The notes under the pieces were generated by a model. The model did not search any database and was not told where the DNA came from. It was given only the letters and a program-made list of their open reading frames with translations. From contig CM072908.1 of NCBI GenBank assembly GCA_037013685.1, forward strand, positions 4,849,001 through 4,913,000: a stretch of 64,000 nucleotides of DNA, in the 5' to 3' direction. Of this stretch, positions 47,901 through 60,450 are shown piece after piece. The position numbers were made by a program, and so were the translations under genes. Source of the DNA: Acridotheres tristis (taxonomy: Eukaryota > Chordata > Aves > Passeriformes > Sturnidae). Each line of letters begins with the position of its first letter. Position 1 is the first letter of the stretch.

Positions 47901-50900
47901 AGGTGAGATAAAAATGTCCCTCTCATGACAGGATTATCATACTGGGGGAAAAAAACACAGGCCAGTCTGTGGGCAAGACTTGGTGACTTAATGGTGTTGG
48001 GTCGTGCCCCTGCCATGGGGTCAGTGAGAACAAGCTGTAAGAAAATCATTGTGTCTGTAATCATTACTGAGGGGCTATGGCCCAACTGAGGGACAGATGA
48101 AAATGGTTCTGAGTCTTATCTCCTTCTCCATTAGTGAAACCACTGCCTTTTCCAAGATCTCACAGCTGTTCATAAATGACCCTGCAGTCAGTTTCTACAT
48201 CTCATCAGCAAAAATCCAAATATTTTGAAGAAAGGGAAGGTTTGTTAAATGGCCTTATCCAAGACCAGTCAACTGCTGATAATTAAGACAGTCTAAATAT
48301 CACACTGCAATCCTCCTTTGAACACATGTTGTAATGGATGTATTTCCTGTTAGAATAACATTTCCCTTCCTATTACATGGTGGCTTAAATGCCCTTCTGG
48401 ACTACTGCAGTTCATTCTTCTGGAATGATGACAGTCATCACAAGCCATCTGCAAATTGTACTGTTGTTCTTTTCCAAGCCACAGAAGTCTCTGTATCAAT
48501 TCCTTCCAAACTGAAGACCAGCTCTGCTTGTGTAAATTGTTTTTTTCAACCTGTGTATCACAGATTCTTTCTTCCTAATAATCTACACAGTCTGCAGTAA
48601 ACAAGTTGGGTGAGGAGCAATAAAAGAAATTGCCATGAGCCATGGAAGAGGGAGAAAATCAGTTAGAAACAAAAGTGGGAATCCAGAGATGATCTGGAGG
48701 TTTTCATAACATTCTGCCACCAATGCCAGCAGTACACAGGGTAGTTTAAGAGACTAATGGATGTCCACAGTTCTTACATTTTAAGGTATCACAGCAAAGG
48801 GGAAAAGTACTGTAAGACTGAGTACAATGGTGGCAGAAACCACAGGGTGAATCTAATCTCCAAACAGCAATTTTCAAAACTCTCATGACTCTTAAGTCAG
48901 TTCTGTCAGAGTTCTGGTTTTGGAATGTTTGAAGCTGGCAGAATCGCCATTTAATCTCATTTGAATGTTCTAACATCCTTGAGGTTTTTCAGGGCTTTCA
49001 GATGACAGTAATATATATTATAAGCTTGATATCAGAGCAACCTATCTAAATATTCTCTTTCCTTGCCTTGTCTTAGGAGTTCCTGATGTCACAGAGGCAT
49101 CTCCAAATGCAGGGGAAGCACTGTCATGACGGAGAAAGAGGGAATTTGGTATGCACACTGTCAAAAAACTTCTTAATTGAGAATTAGAAATACTTCAGAA
49201 CCTACAGCAATACATTTAAAACCTAAAAGGTTTGACTATTTTTAGACAGATATCATCAGTGTTAGTAGGTGAAATGTATTACATAAACCAGGTCCTAAAA
49301 TGTGCATATGTGTATGGGAAAGAGCATGTCAGCTTTTCTTGTGAAACACAGTCTTTGAAAAACTATTTGCTGAAACACCTACATTCTGGCACTAACTGGC
49401 ATTTTATGTGGAAGATCATATGGGGACCAGATTTTTACTTTAAAGTAATTATAAAATCACATACCAAAAGCAGCAAAGCCCTCTCAGTTTGAGCTTCAGG
49501 GACTTTTAGGATTACATCAGACAGTCTGTCTGTCAGTCACTCTGAAGTGTGCTTTTCCAACCACAGTAATTACCATCAAAGCTTCAGATCACAGATGCAA
49601 TATGCACAGTTAGTCTGAACACAGACTAAACTGAGTGGTTTAAAACAAAAGCCAGGAGGCTTTCTCTCATCTCTTCCATTTGACATGGTCATTGATCTCT
49701 TCATGACAAGGGACAAGGACAGATGCAGCAGGAGCATCATTTGTGTGCCTTCTGACACTCGTCTGGTGCTGCAGCTTTTCTAAGACATTGCAAGTAAGGT
49801 GGGAGAGGAAAACATTGTTCTGTATTGTGGAAAAAGAGGTTTTTTACAAGAGCATACAGTACAGGCACATCACTGGCACAGGGCACATCACAGCTTGATG
49901 GCACAGGAAGAGAACATTCAGCAGGATAAGTTAATTGCACATGTGCCATACACAAAGCATTATGCACTTAATAAGAAACCTGTGAAGTTCTTACTGTGAG
50001 GGCTGCCCCTCTGAGCAAAAACATAAACCAGAAATTCACCCAAAGTACCAGCAGATGCCTGAAGGCTTTTGAAGGAAAACAGGTGAGTGGATTCAATGCA
50101 TAGCAAGTGGTGAAATGCATCTTTAAAACTACTCAGAAAAAAGGATGCTGAAGTTTAGGGAATGTATTATCAATGAAGACAGCATATGTACTTATTTCAT
50201 TACAGACACTTAAAAGCTGTGCAAATGGGTTAAATTATCACCTGAAAGAATCTTTTCTCCCACTAAATAGGGAAAATAGAGAATTCAATGACATTGTGCT
50301 ATTATAATATTACTGTCATATTATTATATTAAGTTTATAAGCAACATAACACAAAGAGCAGTGTGAGATATGCAAGGACAGCAGCCTCTTCTTTCATGGC
50401 AGACAAGGCAGAAAAATACCACGGGAGAATCAGGGATAACCACTGGATTTGGTGAATGCTGCTGTGTGAATTCAAGCAACTCACCTAAGTCTTTAAGAGA
50501 TTGTAATGGCCCAAGTCACCTCTCAGCATGTGGGCCCAAGCTCCTGTGTTCTCTCTGTGTAATTGAGGATTAGAGAATTGAGGTGAGCTTCATACAAACA
50601 TCAAAGAGACCGCTCTGATTTTCCTGCAGGCTTTCTTTTGACATGTTACGTGCCAGACATGACAGGACTTAGACTGCTCCTACTGGCTTACACTGCTCCT
50701 GCTCCTGCTGTCTACTTTGGAAGCTTTTTGGGTGAAAGCTGTTTCTTTCTGTGATGGCAAAGCCCACAGCACAGTGAGTCTGGCTTACAGGTACTTAGAT
50801 AATAAGTGATGGCAGGCCTAAACCTGCTTTGGCAGGTTTCTTCTGGAGGTGTCTTCCAACCTACCTGATTCTATGGTATTAACTAGGGCTCTGTAATTCA

Positions 50901-51474
50901 GTCACTGCAGAATAAGAACAGAAAGAAAGGTAAGAAAATTACTGCAAATAGCTCAGAAATTAGGAAATTGCCTTACATATATCAGAGTGCATTTAGACGT
51001 AGAAATTTGGGTTGTTATTATTAATGTAAATGATATCCAGAGCCCTCCTGTCATCCACAGGACCAGTCATTTTATTATAGAAATATACAACTGCAGCATA
51101 AGAATGGATATCTCAGCACTGAAAGAACTCATCTCATCCTGGCTGCCTTTTATATGGTAATAAAACCCAAATAAACCTTTGGCCTTTAAATCTGTGTTAC
51201 TGTGCTTCCCATTACATGTAGCTGCTGTATGTAGATGCCTATCTTCATACTCGGGTCTTTCCATTTCTGAAAATCCCAGTATCCCAGAGCATGATAAACT
51301 CACCAGAATTTCCATCAGAGTGTACATACGGTGATAAAAGTGGAGCTTTGCTGGCTGGTCAGCATCAGGAGGAATCTCTTCCTTGAAGAGATTATGATCA
51401 GTTGCAATTAAAACCATCAATACAAAAGTAACTAAAATTCCTGCTATTAAAACCAGAACATAATAAGATTCCAT
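44989..51474 (-). CDS. AADACL4-like: AADACL4-like gene F: esterase with HGGCG oxyanion motif, 4 exons, 407 aa
   Basis: Exons on the minus strand are 51304-51474, 47217-47433, 46443-46506 and 44989-45760; the joined frame is 407 codons ending in TAA. Residues about 4-25 form the signal anchor, followed by IPPDADQPAKLH. The oxyanion motif is HGGCG (120-124), the elbow is GDSVGG (Ser194), and Asp347 (HDVLRDE) and His377 (GFHG) complete the triad. The nearly invariant YRLAPEH of the other five genes is YHLAPEH here, and one residue is missing in the PEEFKVRGYK region (LDMFKLGYK). It is the copy nearest to DHRS3, the position of AADACL4 in human, but sequence alone does not settle orthology. The ATG at 51474 has A at -3 and G at +4. 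Intron 1 (3.9 kb) is the longest first intron in the array. Confidence 0.9.
46816..47024 (+). mobile_element. CR1 LINE 3' fragment in intron 2 of gene F
   Basis: GAGGGTGGTGAAGCCCTGGC, GGTGCCCAGAGCAGCTGTGG, CCTGGAAATGTCCAAGGCCA and TGGAAGGTGTCCCTGCCCAT match both the CR1 3' end and, block for block, the copy in intron 2 of gene D. It lies about 190 bp from exon 2 and is antisense to the gene. Confidence 0.87.
50795..50885 (+). mobile_element. short CR1 3' terminus in intron 1 of gene F
   Basis: GTGATGGCAGGCCTAAACCT followed by TGGAGGTGTCTTCCAACCTA and CCTGATTCTATGGTAT resembles the last ~90 bp of a CR1 element. Confidence 0.6.
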
Positions 51475-51869
51475 TGTTCTTTGGTGGGAATGATAAGACT
51501 TTGTTTGATATGGTTCTGTCAGTATTTATATCCTCCAGACTGATTCCCCAGAGAAGTAATCTGCATAGCAAATTCCCCCTGCCCTTCTCCTTCAGGCAGA
51601 GCTGACAGGTGCTGGAACCTGCAAACATCCGGCTCTGACAACTGCACTTGGCATGATTCAAGCTCATACCTGGCTCAGTCACTTCCAGGTGACACCATTC
51701 CTTTGTGTATCCCAAAAGTGCAAATGGGCTGTGGAGGGAGCAGAAAACACAGAAGAAAGTCTCCCTGCATCCTCAGAACAAGCTCCTTGGAAAACCATGG
51801 CTTAGAGATAAGAAATGGATTGTGAAATGATGAATACAAAAGGAATTTACCTTCACCCCCTTGGTAGAC

Positions 51870-52240
51870 CCTCTTATCTATCTTCAATATTAGTGGTTCA
51901 TTTTCTTTTCGTATCCATAGGTCAGCTTTGAATGTAAAATCCCTCAGGGATTGGTTAGAAAGTAGAATTCCCTTGCTAATTGGTGCAAATTGTAAAACCC
52001 TCAAAAGTTATAAAAACCCCTGTAAAACAATAGCAGTGGGTATATGTAGATAGGATGTCTGCATAGAATAAATCATGGATTTGTGCCTTTCTGCATGTGC
52101 TGGTCTCTTCTCCCCGCTGGTCTGAGAGCTCCCCACGAGCCAAAATTCCATCTGGGCAAGGCTCGGGAATTTGCTCAGTCACTGAGGGCTGCAGGAGCAT
52201 CTCAGGGATCCCAAAGGGACCCCAAAAACCCCACCAGTGA
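51870..52240 (+). mobile_element. possible ERV LTR
   Basis: A TATA-like GTTATAAAAACC near 52008 is followed about 60 bp later by GAATAAATCATGG and then a GC-richer tail with short G and C runs, the U3-R-U5 layout of an LTR. No flanking retroviral coding region is seen and the edges are unclear. It starts about 400 bp upstream of gene F's ATG, so it could also have been taken up as regulatory DNA. Confidence 0.35.
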
Positions 52241-53260
52241 CAATGGGCTTTGTATTTTATCTCCTTTATGGGCCTGGAGTGTCTAAGAGCCTATGGAAGA
52301 GTGGCCATACTGGACTGCAGTCTCCATGGTCAGGAATTGTGGTGGTTCTGTCTTGGAAGAGGTCTGAAGGATGATTCCAAGGCTTTTTGCTTAGTGCTGA
52401 TCTTTTCCCCTTCCCCTGCTCACTTGCTGAGGCAGACAGCTGGCCAGAACAGTCAGAAAAGTGCTAGCACAGGGAAACGTCTTCTTGACTTGGAAAATTT
52501 TGGCCCTAACCCTCTGTGCTGATTATTTCTACAGAAAAGACTTTGCTATCTTTACACCTCCGTATTTTGGTGTGTTACCCATGGCTGTAACTCAGGTGTG
52601 ATCAGAGCATGCAGTATCCAAATGCTTGCACCAAAGGAGTTGATGAAACCTGCAGGAATGAGTCACCAAGTGTAACTGTGTATTTCTGTCCACCATGTGA
52701 CTGGACAAAACGTGTCTGGGTAACATTAAAAAACAAACAAACATTAGCTCAGCTTGACATAAGCAAAACCTGAGCTTATCCTCTGAACATTGAAACATTT
52801 CTTTATCTCCACTAATCTCCCCAATACTCCATTTAAAACCCTTATAAAAGCTTGTAATCGTGGCCATAGAAGAGATGTACTCTTTTTATGAGGAACAGGA
52901 TTCTGCATTTGAATAACCAACCTGCAGTGTATTCCCTGAAGAGATCTGCACTGAAATAAAGCATCCTTTCTACATTTTCTTACACACTTCAAAAAAGCAG
53001 ACAAAATATATCTGCTTAGAAAAATCCCATTTATGCAAAATATGCATTACAGCAAAGAGCAAGAAACTTCAATGTGAATTAGTCAGTGGGGTAAAAAAAA
53101 AATATTTAGCTGTGTGGAATGAGTAAACAAGATGAGTCATAAGAGATAAAGTACCAGATGATGACTGACCAGACTGGATTCTTAAGAGAATAGGTCTAAT
53201 CCTTAACTTCAGTGGAGCTCAGCAAGTAGAGATGATCGAATTATGTGGTTTAAAATTAAA

Positions 53261-53348
53261 ATAGATAGGTAGGTAGGTAGGTAGGTAGGTAGGTAGGTAG
53301 GTAGGTAGGTAGATAGGTAGGTAGGTAGATCGATATAGATAGATAGAT

Positions 53349-53406
<58 letters not shown>

Positions 53407-53425
53407 CAGATAGAGAGATAGATAA
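53261..53425. repeat. compound (TAGG)n(GATA)n microsatellite
   Basis: A GGTA/TAGG tetranucleotide run of about 65 bp is followed by a GATA run of about 85 bp with few interruptions. The Leu/Ser/Tyr repeat peptide on the minus strand is a by-product of the array. Confidence 0.95.
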
Positions 53426-55691
53426 GGTGTTAAGGATAAGATCATGAAACCCATTTAAGTAATAACATGGAATTCTCAGCTTAACTCAGCAGGCCTGGGC
53501 CTTGTCATCACAGTCATCTTTGCAATTGTGATGCAAATGAACTAAGTTGGGCAATAATGGATCTCTCCTATCGATGAGGTGGAGGTGCAGAACAATTCAC
53601 TGAGCCCCTCCCAACCCCACTCCATCCAGACCTGTGGGGGTACACTAACTTGAATGATTTTTAAAAAACAAAACAACATAAACTAAAGCAAAAATTAAAG
53701 CTACTTTTATATTCTGAGAGGTAATATCTAGACTGGAGTTTACTGATTTTAGTGTGATCTTATTTCCCCACATCAATTCATACACCTTACATATCCAAGC
53801 CCCCCAGTCAAAATCATTTGCCTTTGACACCACCATTCTCTTCCAAACATTCCTCTTCTTTTTGACTTCCTTTGTAAAATGTCAAGTTTGAAGAAACTTT
53901 GGACAGTCAGAGGCCCTGAATTATTTCACCTCAGTACATATTAGTGAACCCTTGCTCTGAAAAGAAGTTACAGCTGCATGCATGGAATTCTTTTTGAAAG
54001 GCATTGTTAGAAGGAATTCAGGGAATATTTTATCTTGAGACTTTCTTCCTAAGTTTACAAGTTTCCAGTGCAAACTTGTTACAGGCATTAGCTTGCTGTT
54101 CAGTTTTTGCCAAAATCAATGTCATGTTGGTTTAGTAGAACTTCAGGACTTTTCTCTAATTTTAAGAGCCTTAAAGACATAATTCTTCTGTTTCCCCAGT
54201 TCCTTGTATGTCTTAGAAGTTTTGGCAGGACTTAGTCAGAAGGAATGGGTAAATATTGACTGGCCTGAAAGTGAGTAAAAGCACCAAAGGGAAGGTGAGT
54301 CAATCAGGTTAACAAACATGATCACTCCATTCCTGTTCACGTGGTATTTTTGCATTGTTCTCTCTTGAAGCAGGCTAAGATATTGAGAGATCTGGCTTCT
54401 AATCACAGATAGGTGAGGAGAACCAAGGGCAGTTACAATAAATGACAACTACTAACATGTATGAAAACAACTCAGCAAGAGGAACAAGTACCATCATTGG
54501 AGATGTTGCATCCCTTTGAATTCCAGAGAACCCCTAGGAGTACTGTAAAAACTTCTGCTTATAAAGACAATTATTTTTACACTTCTTGAATCTAGAAAGG
54601 GATGTCACCTAGAATTTAGAATTACTCAGTAAGACATTTTCATATCTTTACTCATGACACTGCTTTGTTGTAAGACCCTGGGAAAGCCCTAAGACGTGGA
54701 AATGCAGCTTTTTGTAAAAGGCCTGACACAGAGTCTTTGCTGTCAGGCTGGAAGTTAACCAGAAACCCGGTTCCTTTGAGCTTAGTCCATGGCAGAGCTC
54801 CACTTAGAAGGCAACAGTATCAGACTCTTAATAGCCTATAGAGAGACAGTGTGAAATCACAGAACCACTGGGACACATTTCAAATGGAAAATGTGAACAC
54901 AAAGGAAGAATGAAATCAAGAAGCACAAAAATTTAGCTCTTGATTTATCCAAATCTGACAGCAGTACTTCACCTAACAAAAACCAGATCATCTTGGCAAA
55001 AGGTTTTCCTATTTTACAGGAGGTTTAAGTTTTATTCTGTGATCATGATCGATTGTCTATGATCAAGAAGCCTGCAGTGATGTAAAAGAATGGTATTACT
55101 GACACCATAGTCCCACAGCCTTTCCATTGTGGAACTGCTCCTCTGTGTTCCCAGGTTTGTACTGCATCTCTCTGAGTGGGGGCCTTTAAGTTGAAAACAC
55201 AGAATTGTTAGCCCAAATGGCTTTCAGATATGCCTCAAGTATAGTTTTAATTCCCAGCTCATTTTCCTTTCAAAAGTTCTTGCAGTTTAGCAGTCTCATT
55301 TGTACAAACAGCCTTCCAAGGAACTTGGCTGCAAAGGCTCAATGAACACAGTTCTGCCCATAAATACAGGGGTTATATGAACTGTGAGCATTCAGACACT
55401 GCCTGAGCCTCTCCATAAATCCAGGTAACATTGTTCTGTAAAAATGGAGCTTTGTTATGTAAGTGATGTGTATGGAGAGTGTATCAACTTGTTTTGGAGG
55501 TAAATGTGCTTTTCACTGCTGCTTTTTCCTTCAAGCCATGGCAAGTCAGAAAAAAAAAAAAAATTGGTTTCTATGACTCTTACTGAGAATATGAGTAAGT
55601 AAAGTCCAAAAGCTGTGCAAGCACAAACCCAGAAATCTAAACCAACAAATGGAAGTCAAAACTGGCTTGAGTTACCACTGAAACACATTAC

Positions 55692-55800
55692 ATAGAATCA
55701 CAGAATATCCCAAGTTGGAACACATCCATAAGGATCATCCAAGTCCAACTCCTGGCCCTGCACAGGACCATTGAAAGATCCCACTGTGCACCAGACAGCC
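55692..55800 (-). mobile_element. CR1 LINE 3' fragment, reverse orientation
   Basis: CATAGAATCACAGAATATCC, AGTTGGAACACATCCATAAG, GATCATCCAAGTCCAACTCC and TGGCCCTGCACAGGACCA are the reverse complement of a CR1 3' terminus. Confidence 0.85.
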
Positions 55801-58699
55801 TGACTACCTTCTTGCTCTCATAAACTGGAATAAAATGTAGTTTAAAGTGCTATGAAAATGGCTCTTAAAAAGTTGTTGTGTTGGTTATTTTTTTTCAGTT
55901 TATAGTTTGTTGTGGGTGTCTGTGTAGGCAACAACTGCCAAAATGCAGAATTAATTCTGAAAATGATGGAATTTCACAGAATTAGCAGGCCTGCTTATAG
56001 GGTGTTTCAGGGCACTGCTTTAGGACTTCTGAGTGGAAACATGGACGGGATCCACTTTGGGACAACTTTGGACTGATAATTAGAGAGAACCACTGGGATG
56101 TGACAGGTTGTTGTCACCCTCACAAAGGTCTGTGCCAAGTGTCCATTTGTACCTGCAGCATTTAAAACACTTTGGATAATCAGCCCTGTATGAAAGTGTA
56201 GTTTAGGGAGTCTCAATAACAGAGAGGGACTTTGTGAATAAAAGTTCATGTTGGTTTTGTAAAGGTGACACTTTGGGAAAAAGGAAGTGCCAAGAAAGAG
56301 TGCAGTGGTTGCTGTAAAACAATCAGATGCAATTCCAGAATATTCCTTGTTTTTTTCCTTTTCAGAGTAGATCTGCAATCAAAAGGGACAAAACCTCTAA
56401 AGTTCTAATTCTCTCACATATAGAATGTGTAGTATTTAAAGCTATTTGACTTTTTGGTTGGATTTGGTACATTTTAAAATAACTTGCATGCATTTTTTAT
56501 TTACTACATGCAAGATGCACTAACTACAGTTTTGCTATAAATCTGCTTTTGCTTCTTGTTTTTGTAGGTTTGTACAGTGTAGCATCTACTAGTTTCCACT
56601 GTTTCAAAGCAAATCTAAAGCAGTAAAGAAGTAAAATAGTGCATACTTTAATGAAATTTGAAGGGCAGGTTAGGAAAATGTTATATATTTAGAACTGTCT
56701 TTTAACTCCCAATCCAAATTTGGTAGCAACTTTGTACACAGGTCAGAATCATAATTAATTTAAAAAAACACTTCAAACACATATTTAGATTATTATTCAA
56801 GCTGGAAATAGATACCTGAAATAAATGTTCACAAGATTATTCCATTCCCCCCGGCTTCAAAGGACTTGCAAATTAATTTTACATTAATAATGGATTTTCT
56901 TTTAAATCTAAACAATTAACTGTGTAATATTGATGAGTTTTCTATTTTAAATGTGTCTGTGGTGCTTTAAGCACAAAGAGACTGAACTCAGGAATCAAAA
57001 AACCAAATATACTTCGATGGAGTTCATATCCTTTCATTTTCAACGCTGCTCCTTATTTCCGTACCAGAAAGTTGTTATATTTGTTCCCAGTCCAGACACT
57101 GAGTCATTCCTGTTTAAGCCAGACACTGGGCTCTCTGGGTAATTTCCCTCTCCCTTCCAGAGCTGCAGGACTGAGAGGAAAATTGTAATGCCAGGTGCCT
57201 CCCTGAGCTGCATTTTTGGAGGAATTACTGTAAAAACACACCAAGGTGCTGCCAACAGGCCATGGAAATTCTCTGCTTGTTTCAGCCACAGGTGAGTGAG
57301 GGAACACTCACTGACTCTGACAGGGTGCACAGACAGTGCCCAGTTAGGAGGCTTCATCTTCTCTTCAAATCCCTCTCTCCTGGCACTTTGTGATTATGCA
57401 GTGACAGTCATATGGCTTATTTCATATGAGGTAACTTGGCAGTTAAGGGTAAAAATTGTGCAAGTTTCTCTTCTCGATTTTATTTCCTTTTTTTCCCTTA
57501 AAACTTCTGTGGAACTTTTAACAGAGCTGAAATTCAAGGATTTAGGTATTTTTTATATTTTTAATTTAAAAAAATCTATGTGTGATATAGCTGTTGAATC
57601 GGGGGGCGGGGGGCACCAGGAACTTGGCTGCCTTCTTTTTGCCAACAACAAAACCCTGAACACTCTGTTACCACATGGCCACTTTGGATGCCTGCTTTCA
57701 AAAATACCTGTTTAATTCCAAAGTGAGTTCATTTTTAAAGGGACTCAGCGTGCAAACTCACCTCTCTCTCTCAGATGCTTAGATTCAAACACCCATTGAG
57801 GTGGTGTTTTACTAACTGGAGATGTGAAGAAGTTTGAGAATGTCAAGTGCAATTTTCCTTTAATTCCAGCGTTTACCTCTAGATGGCTTCCCAGGATAGT
57901 GCATCGGGCTCCAGCCTGAGTGAACCTGTGGACTGGATTCATTTTGATGAATCCTAGTGATACTTGCAGCTATAAACCCGAATTTCTTTCCAGCCCAGCT
58001 GCGAAGACAACACTGTGAGGTTTGACATCCTTGAGATCTTTTGATATCCTCAAAGCTTTGCATTTTAGGTTATTTCTGATTGTTGCCACAGCTCCTGGCT
58101 GGGCATGAATGTGCAGTTACAGCTTCCCCTGAAAAGCTTAATCTGTACAACTGAAATCCTAATTTACCTAATGCTTGACAGTGCAGACAGCCAGGGACCT
58201 GGGTAATACACTCTGCCCTTTCCCCTATTACAACAGAGTTTGAAGTGCTGTGGAGACCTTCGGGGTATGCCCTTATCACTGGACAAAAAAAGGCTTGGAA
58301 GAAACTCCCCTGTTTTGGAGAGTGAGTCTCCCTGTTTCATTCCGAGCCTGCCTTTTTCACTGTTCACTGCTAAATCCCCAGTTATGTCGTACAAGCATCT
58401 TCCAGCATGGAAAACCCATGAGGTGTCACGTTATCCAGAAAAACACTGCTCCAATATTGCTGTTTTGATGATCCTCAGCCTAGGCTGGGTTCAGCTGGCA
58501 GTCCAGGGCTGCAAGGCTTTGCCCTCCACACACCAGCTGGTCCTGGGCAAGCAGCTCCGTGTGGCACAGATGGCCGCCCTGAGCTCAGCCCTGATTCCCC
58601 CTGGACCGGCTCTTCCCTGGGCTCAGCTCAGGCCAGGGCACCCTCCTGGTGCATGTGGGGGAGGCAGGGGCTGCCTGGCTTGGTGACACAGCCCCGGGC

Positions 58700-59525
58700 T
58701 CCTGCAGCGAGCCCAGTGTGCCACAAGCCCAGCACAGCATGCAGTGAGCCCAGGGCAGCATTAGAGAGCCCAGGGCAGCATGGAGCAAGCCCAGCATGGC
58801 ACACAGCTAGCCCAGCATGGCACACAGCAAGCCCAGCATGGCACACAGCAAGCCCAGCATGGCACACAGCTAGCCCAGCATGGCACACAGCTAGCCCAGC
58901 ATGGCACGAGCCCAGCATACCCACGGCAAACCCAGCGTGCCCACCGTTTGCCCCCCATGCCCGGGGGTGGCCCAGGGTACCTGCAGGATGCCCAGTGTGC
59001 TCACAGCAAGCCCAGGGTTCCCCCAGGGTGCCCGCGGCAAGCCCAGAGTGACTCCAGCTGGCCCAGGGTGCCCACAGGTGGCCCAGGTTGCCCGTAGCTG
59101 GCCCAGGGTCTCTGTAGCTGGCCCAGGTTGCCCGCAGGTGGCCCAGGGTGCCCATAACTGGCCCAGGTTGCCCGCAGCTGGCCCAGGGTGCCCGCAGCTG
59201 GCCCAGGTTGCCCATAGCTGGCCCAGGGTGCCCGCAGATGGCCCAGGGTGCCCGCAGGTGGCCCAGGGTGCCCATAGCTGGCCCAGGTTGCCCGCAGGTG
59301 GCCCAGGGTGCCCGCAGCTGGCCCAGGGTGCCCATAGCTGGCCCAGGTTGCCCGCAGGTGGCCCAGGTTGCCCATAGCTGGCCCAGGTTGCCCATAGCTA
59401 GCCCAGGGTGCCCATAGCTGGCCCAGGGTGCCCGCAGGTGGCCCAGGGTGCCTATAGCTAGCCCAGGGTGCCTACAGCTGGCCCAGGGTGCCCGCAGCTG
59501 GCCCAGGGTGCCCGCAGGTGGCCCC
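58700..59525. repeat. two-part GC-rich minisatellite upstream of DHRS3
   Basis: From about 58790 to 58912 five full copies of the 21 bp unit GCCCAGCATGGCACACAGCTA run head to tail, with degenerate copies upstream. From about 59040 to 59525 some 24 copies of a 20 bp unit (GCCCAGGGTGCCCGCAGCTG with variants) follow with exact 20 bp period. The minus strand has GGG every 6-8 nt, and many units contain the E-box CAGCTG. The array ends about 130 bp before the DHRS3 TATA box. Long open frames through it (for example 58628-59599 minus) are artefacts of the repeat period. Confidence 0.92.
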
Positions 59526-59658
59526 GCCGGCCGCCCCGGTAGCCCCAGCCGCTCGGTGTGGCGGTGGCGGCCGGCGGGGGAGGGCAGAGCCGCAGCCACT
59601 CCCAGGAACAGTAGTGAAATCGCCCCGACACTTTAACTGTCAATCAGGATTAATGGGG

Positions 59659-59665
59659 TATAAAA
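59659..59665 (+). promoter_or_regulatory. TATA box of the presumed DHRS3 promoter
   Basis: TATAAAA sits in a GC-rich context (GGGGTATAAAACCTCCCC), with a CpG-rich stretch 20-35 bp downstream where transcription would start, around 59690. This leaves a 5' UTR of about 760 nt before the DHRS3 ATG, or a shorter one if a 5' intron is present. Confidence 0.55.
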
Positions 59666-60450
59666 CCTCCCCAGCGCCGCGGCCCTGAGCGGCAGAGACG
59701 GCAATAGGCAGGAATGAGTGAGAGCCGGAGCTGAAGTAGTGCACGGCGTAATTCCTGCTCTGTGATCAGACACTCCAAGGGAAAAAAACCGGGAGAGGGG
59801 GCAGAGAGAGGCAGTGACCAGCTCAACCTCTGCAACCGGCTCAGGACAGAACGTCTATAGATATTTATAGATACTAAAACAAAAACAACCTCTCCCTGAA
59901 TTGAGCCTTTCTTAAAAAGAAGGTCCTGGCAATTCTGTCTTATTTAAGCAATTTCCTGAGTCTAAGAATAGAAATGAGCTGCCTGGAAGGCACTGCAGGC
60001 TGAAATTTGGAGGCACAGGCTGCTTTATTTTATTTCTCTAAATATAAGAACCTTTCGTTTGGATACTGGATTTTTATGTGGGTCTTTGCAGCGGAGGGAT
60101 GTATGGTTACTTTTAATTCTACTTTTTTTTTTCCTCTCTTTTAATTAACAAAAAGCTTTCCAGTTAAAAAGCAAGGAAGCTGCTTTACCTGCGTGTGACA
60201 ATCCCAGAGGACACCGATCAAGAAACGGGGGAGCGACTTGGTCTTCTGCACTACTTTACTCCTACCCCCATTTTTTTTTTTTTAGGGGGAGAGAAGAATT
60301 TTACCAGTCCAAGAACCTCTTGCCCCCAAGTTTTGGAAGGGGGTTGAAGACTTGTCACCCATCCGGGGGTGCATGAAGGGTGGTGTTTTTCTTTCTCTGT
60401 CACCTTGGTTTCGTGGAGGTTTGGAAGAGAACTTTGCCTGGGAGAAGAGG

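Larger units (their letters stand above)
51475..58690. other. 7.2 kb divergent spacer upstream of gene F and of DHRS3
   Basis: This region separates the divergently transcribed gene F and DHRS3 and so should contain regulatory DNA for one or both. I see no coding gene. It holds an LTR-like segment near 51.87-52.24 kb, a TAGG/GATA tetranucleotide array at 53.26-53.43 kb, a reverse CR1 end at 55.69 kb, and otherwise AT-rich sequence with short random open frames. Confidence 0.5.

Noticed and set aside
53209..53454. Leu/Ser/Ile/Tyr repeat peptide on the minus strand
   Set aside because: Translation of the TAGG/GATA microsatellite.
58790..59525. Regular repeats that might suggest a CRISPR-like array
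   Set aside because: Units are contiguous with no unique spacers and the genome is vertebrate; this is a minisatellite.
58628..59599. A 323-codon minus frame and several plus frames of 90-158 codons
   Set aside because: They run through the 20/21 bp minisatellite upstream of DHRS3 and simply repeat the unit translation; no independent coding evidence.
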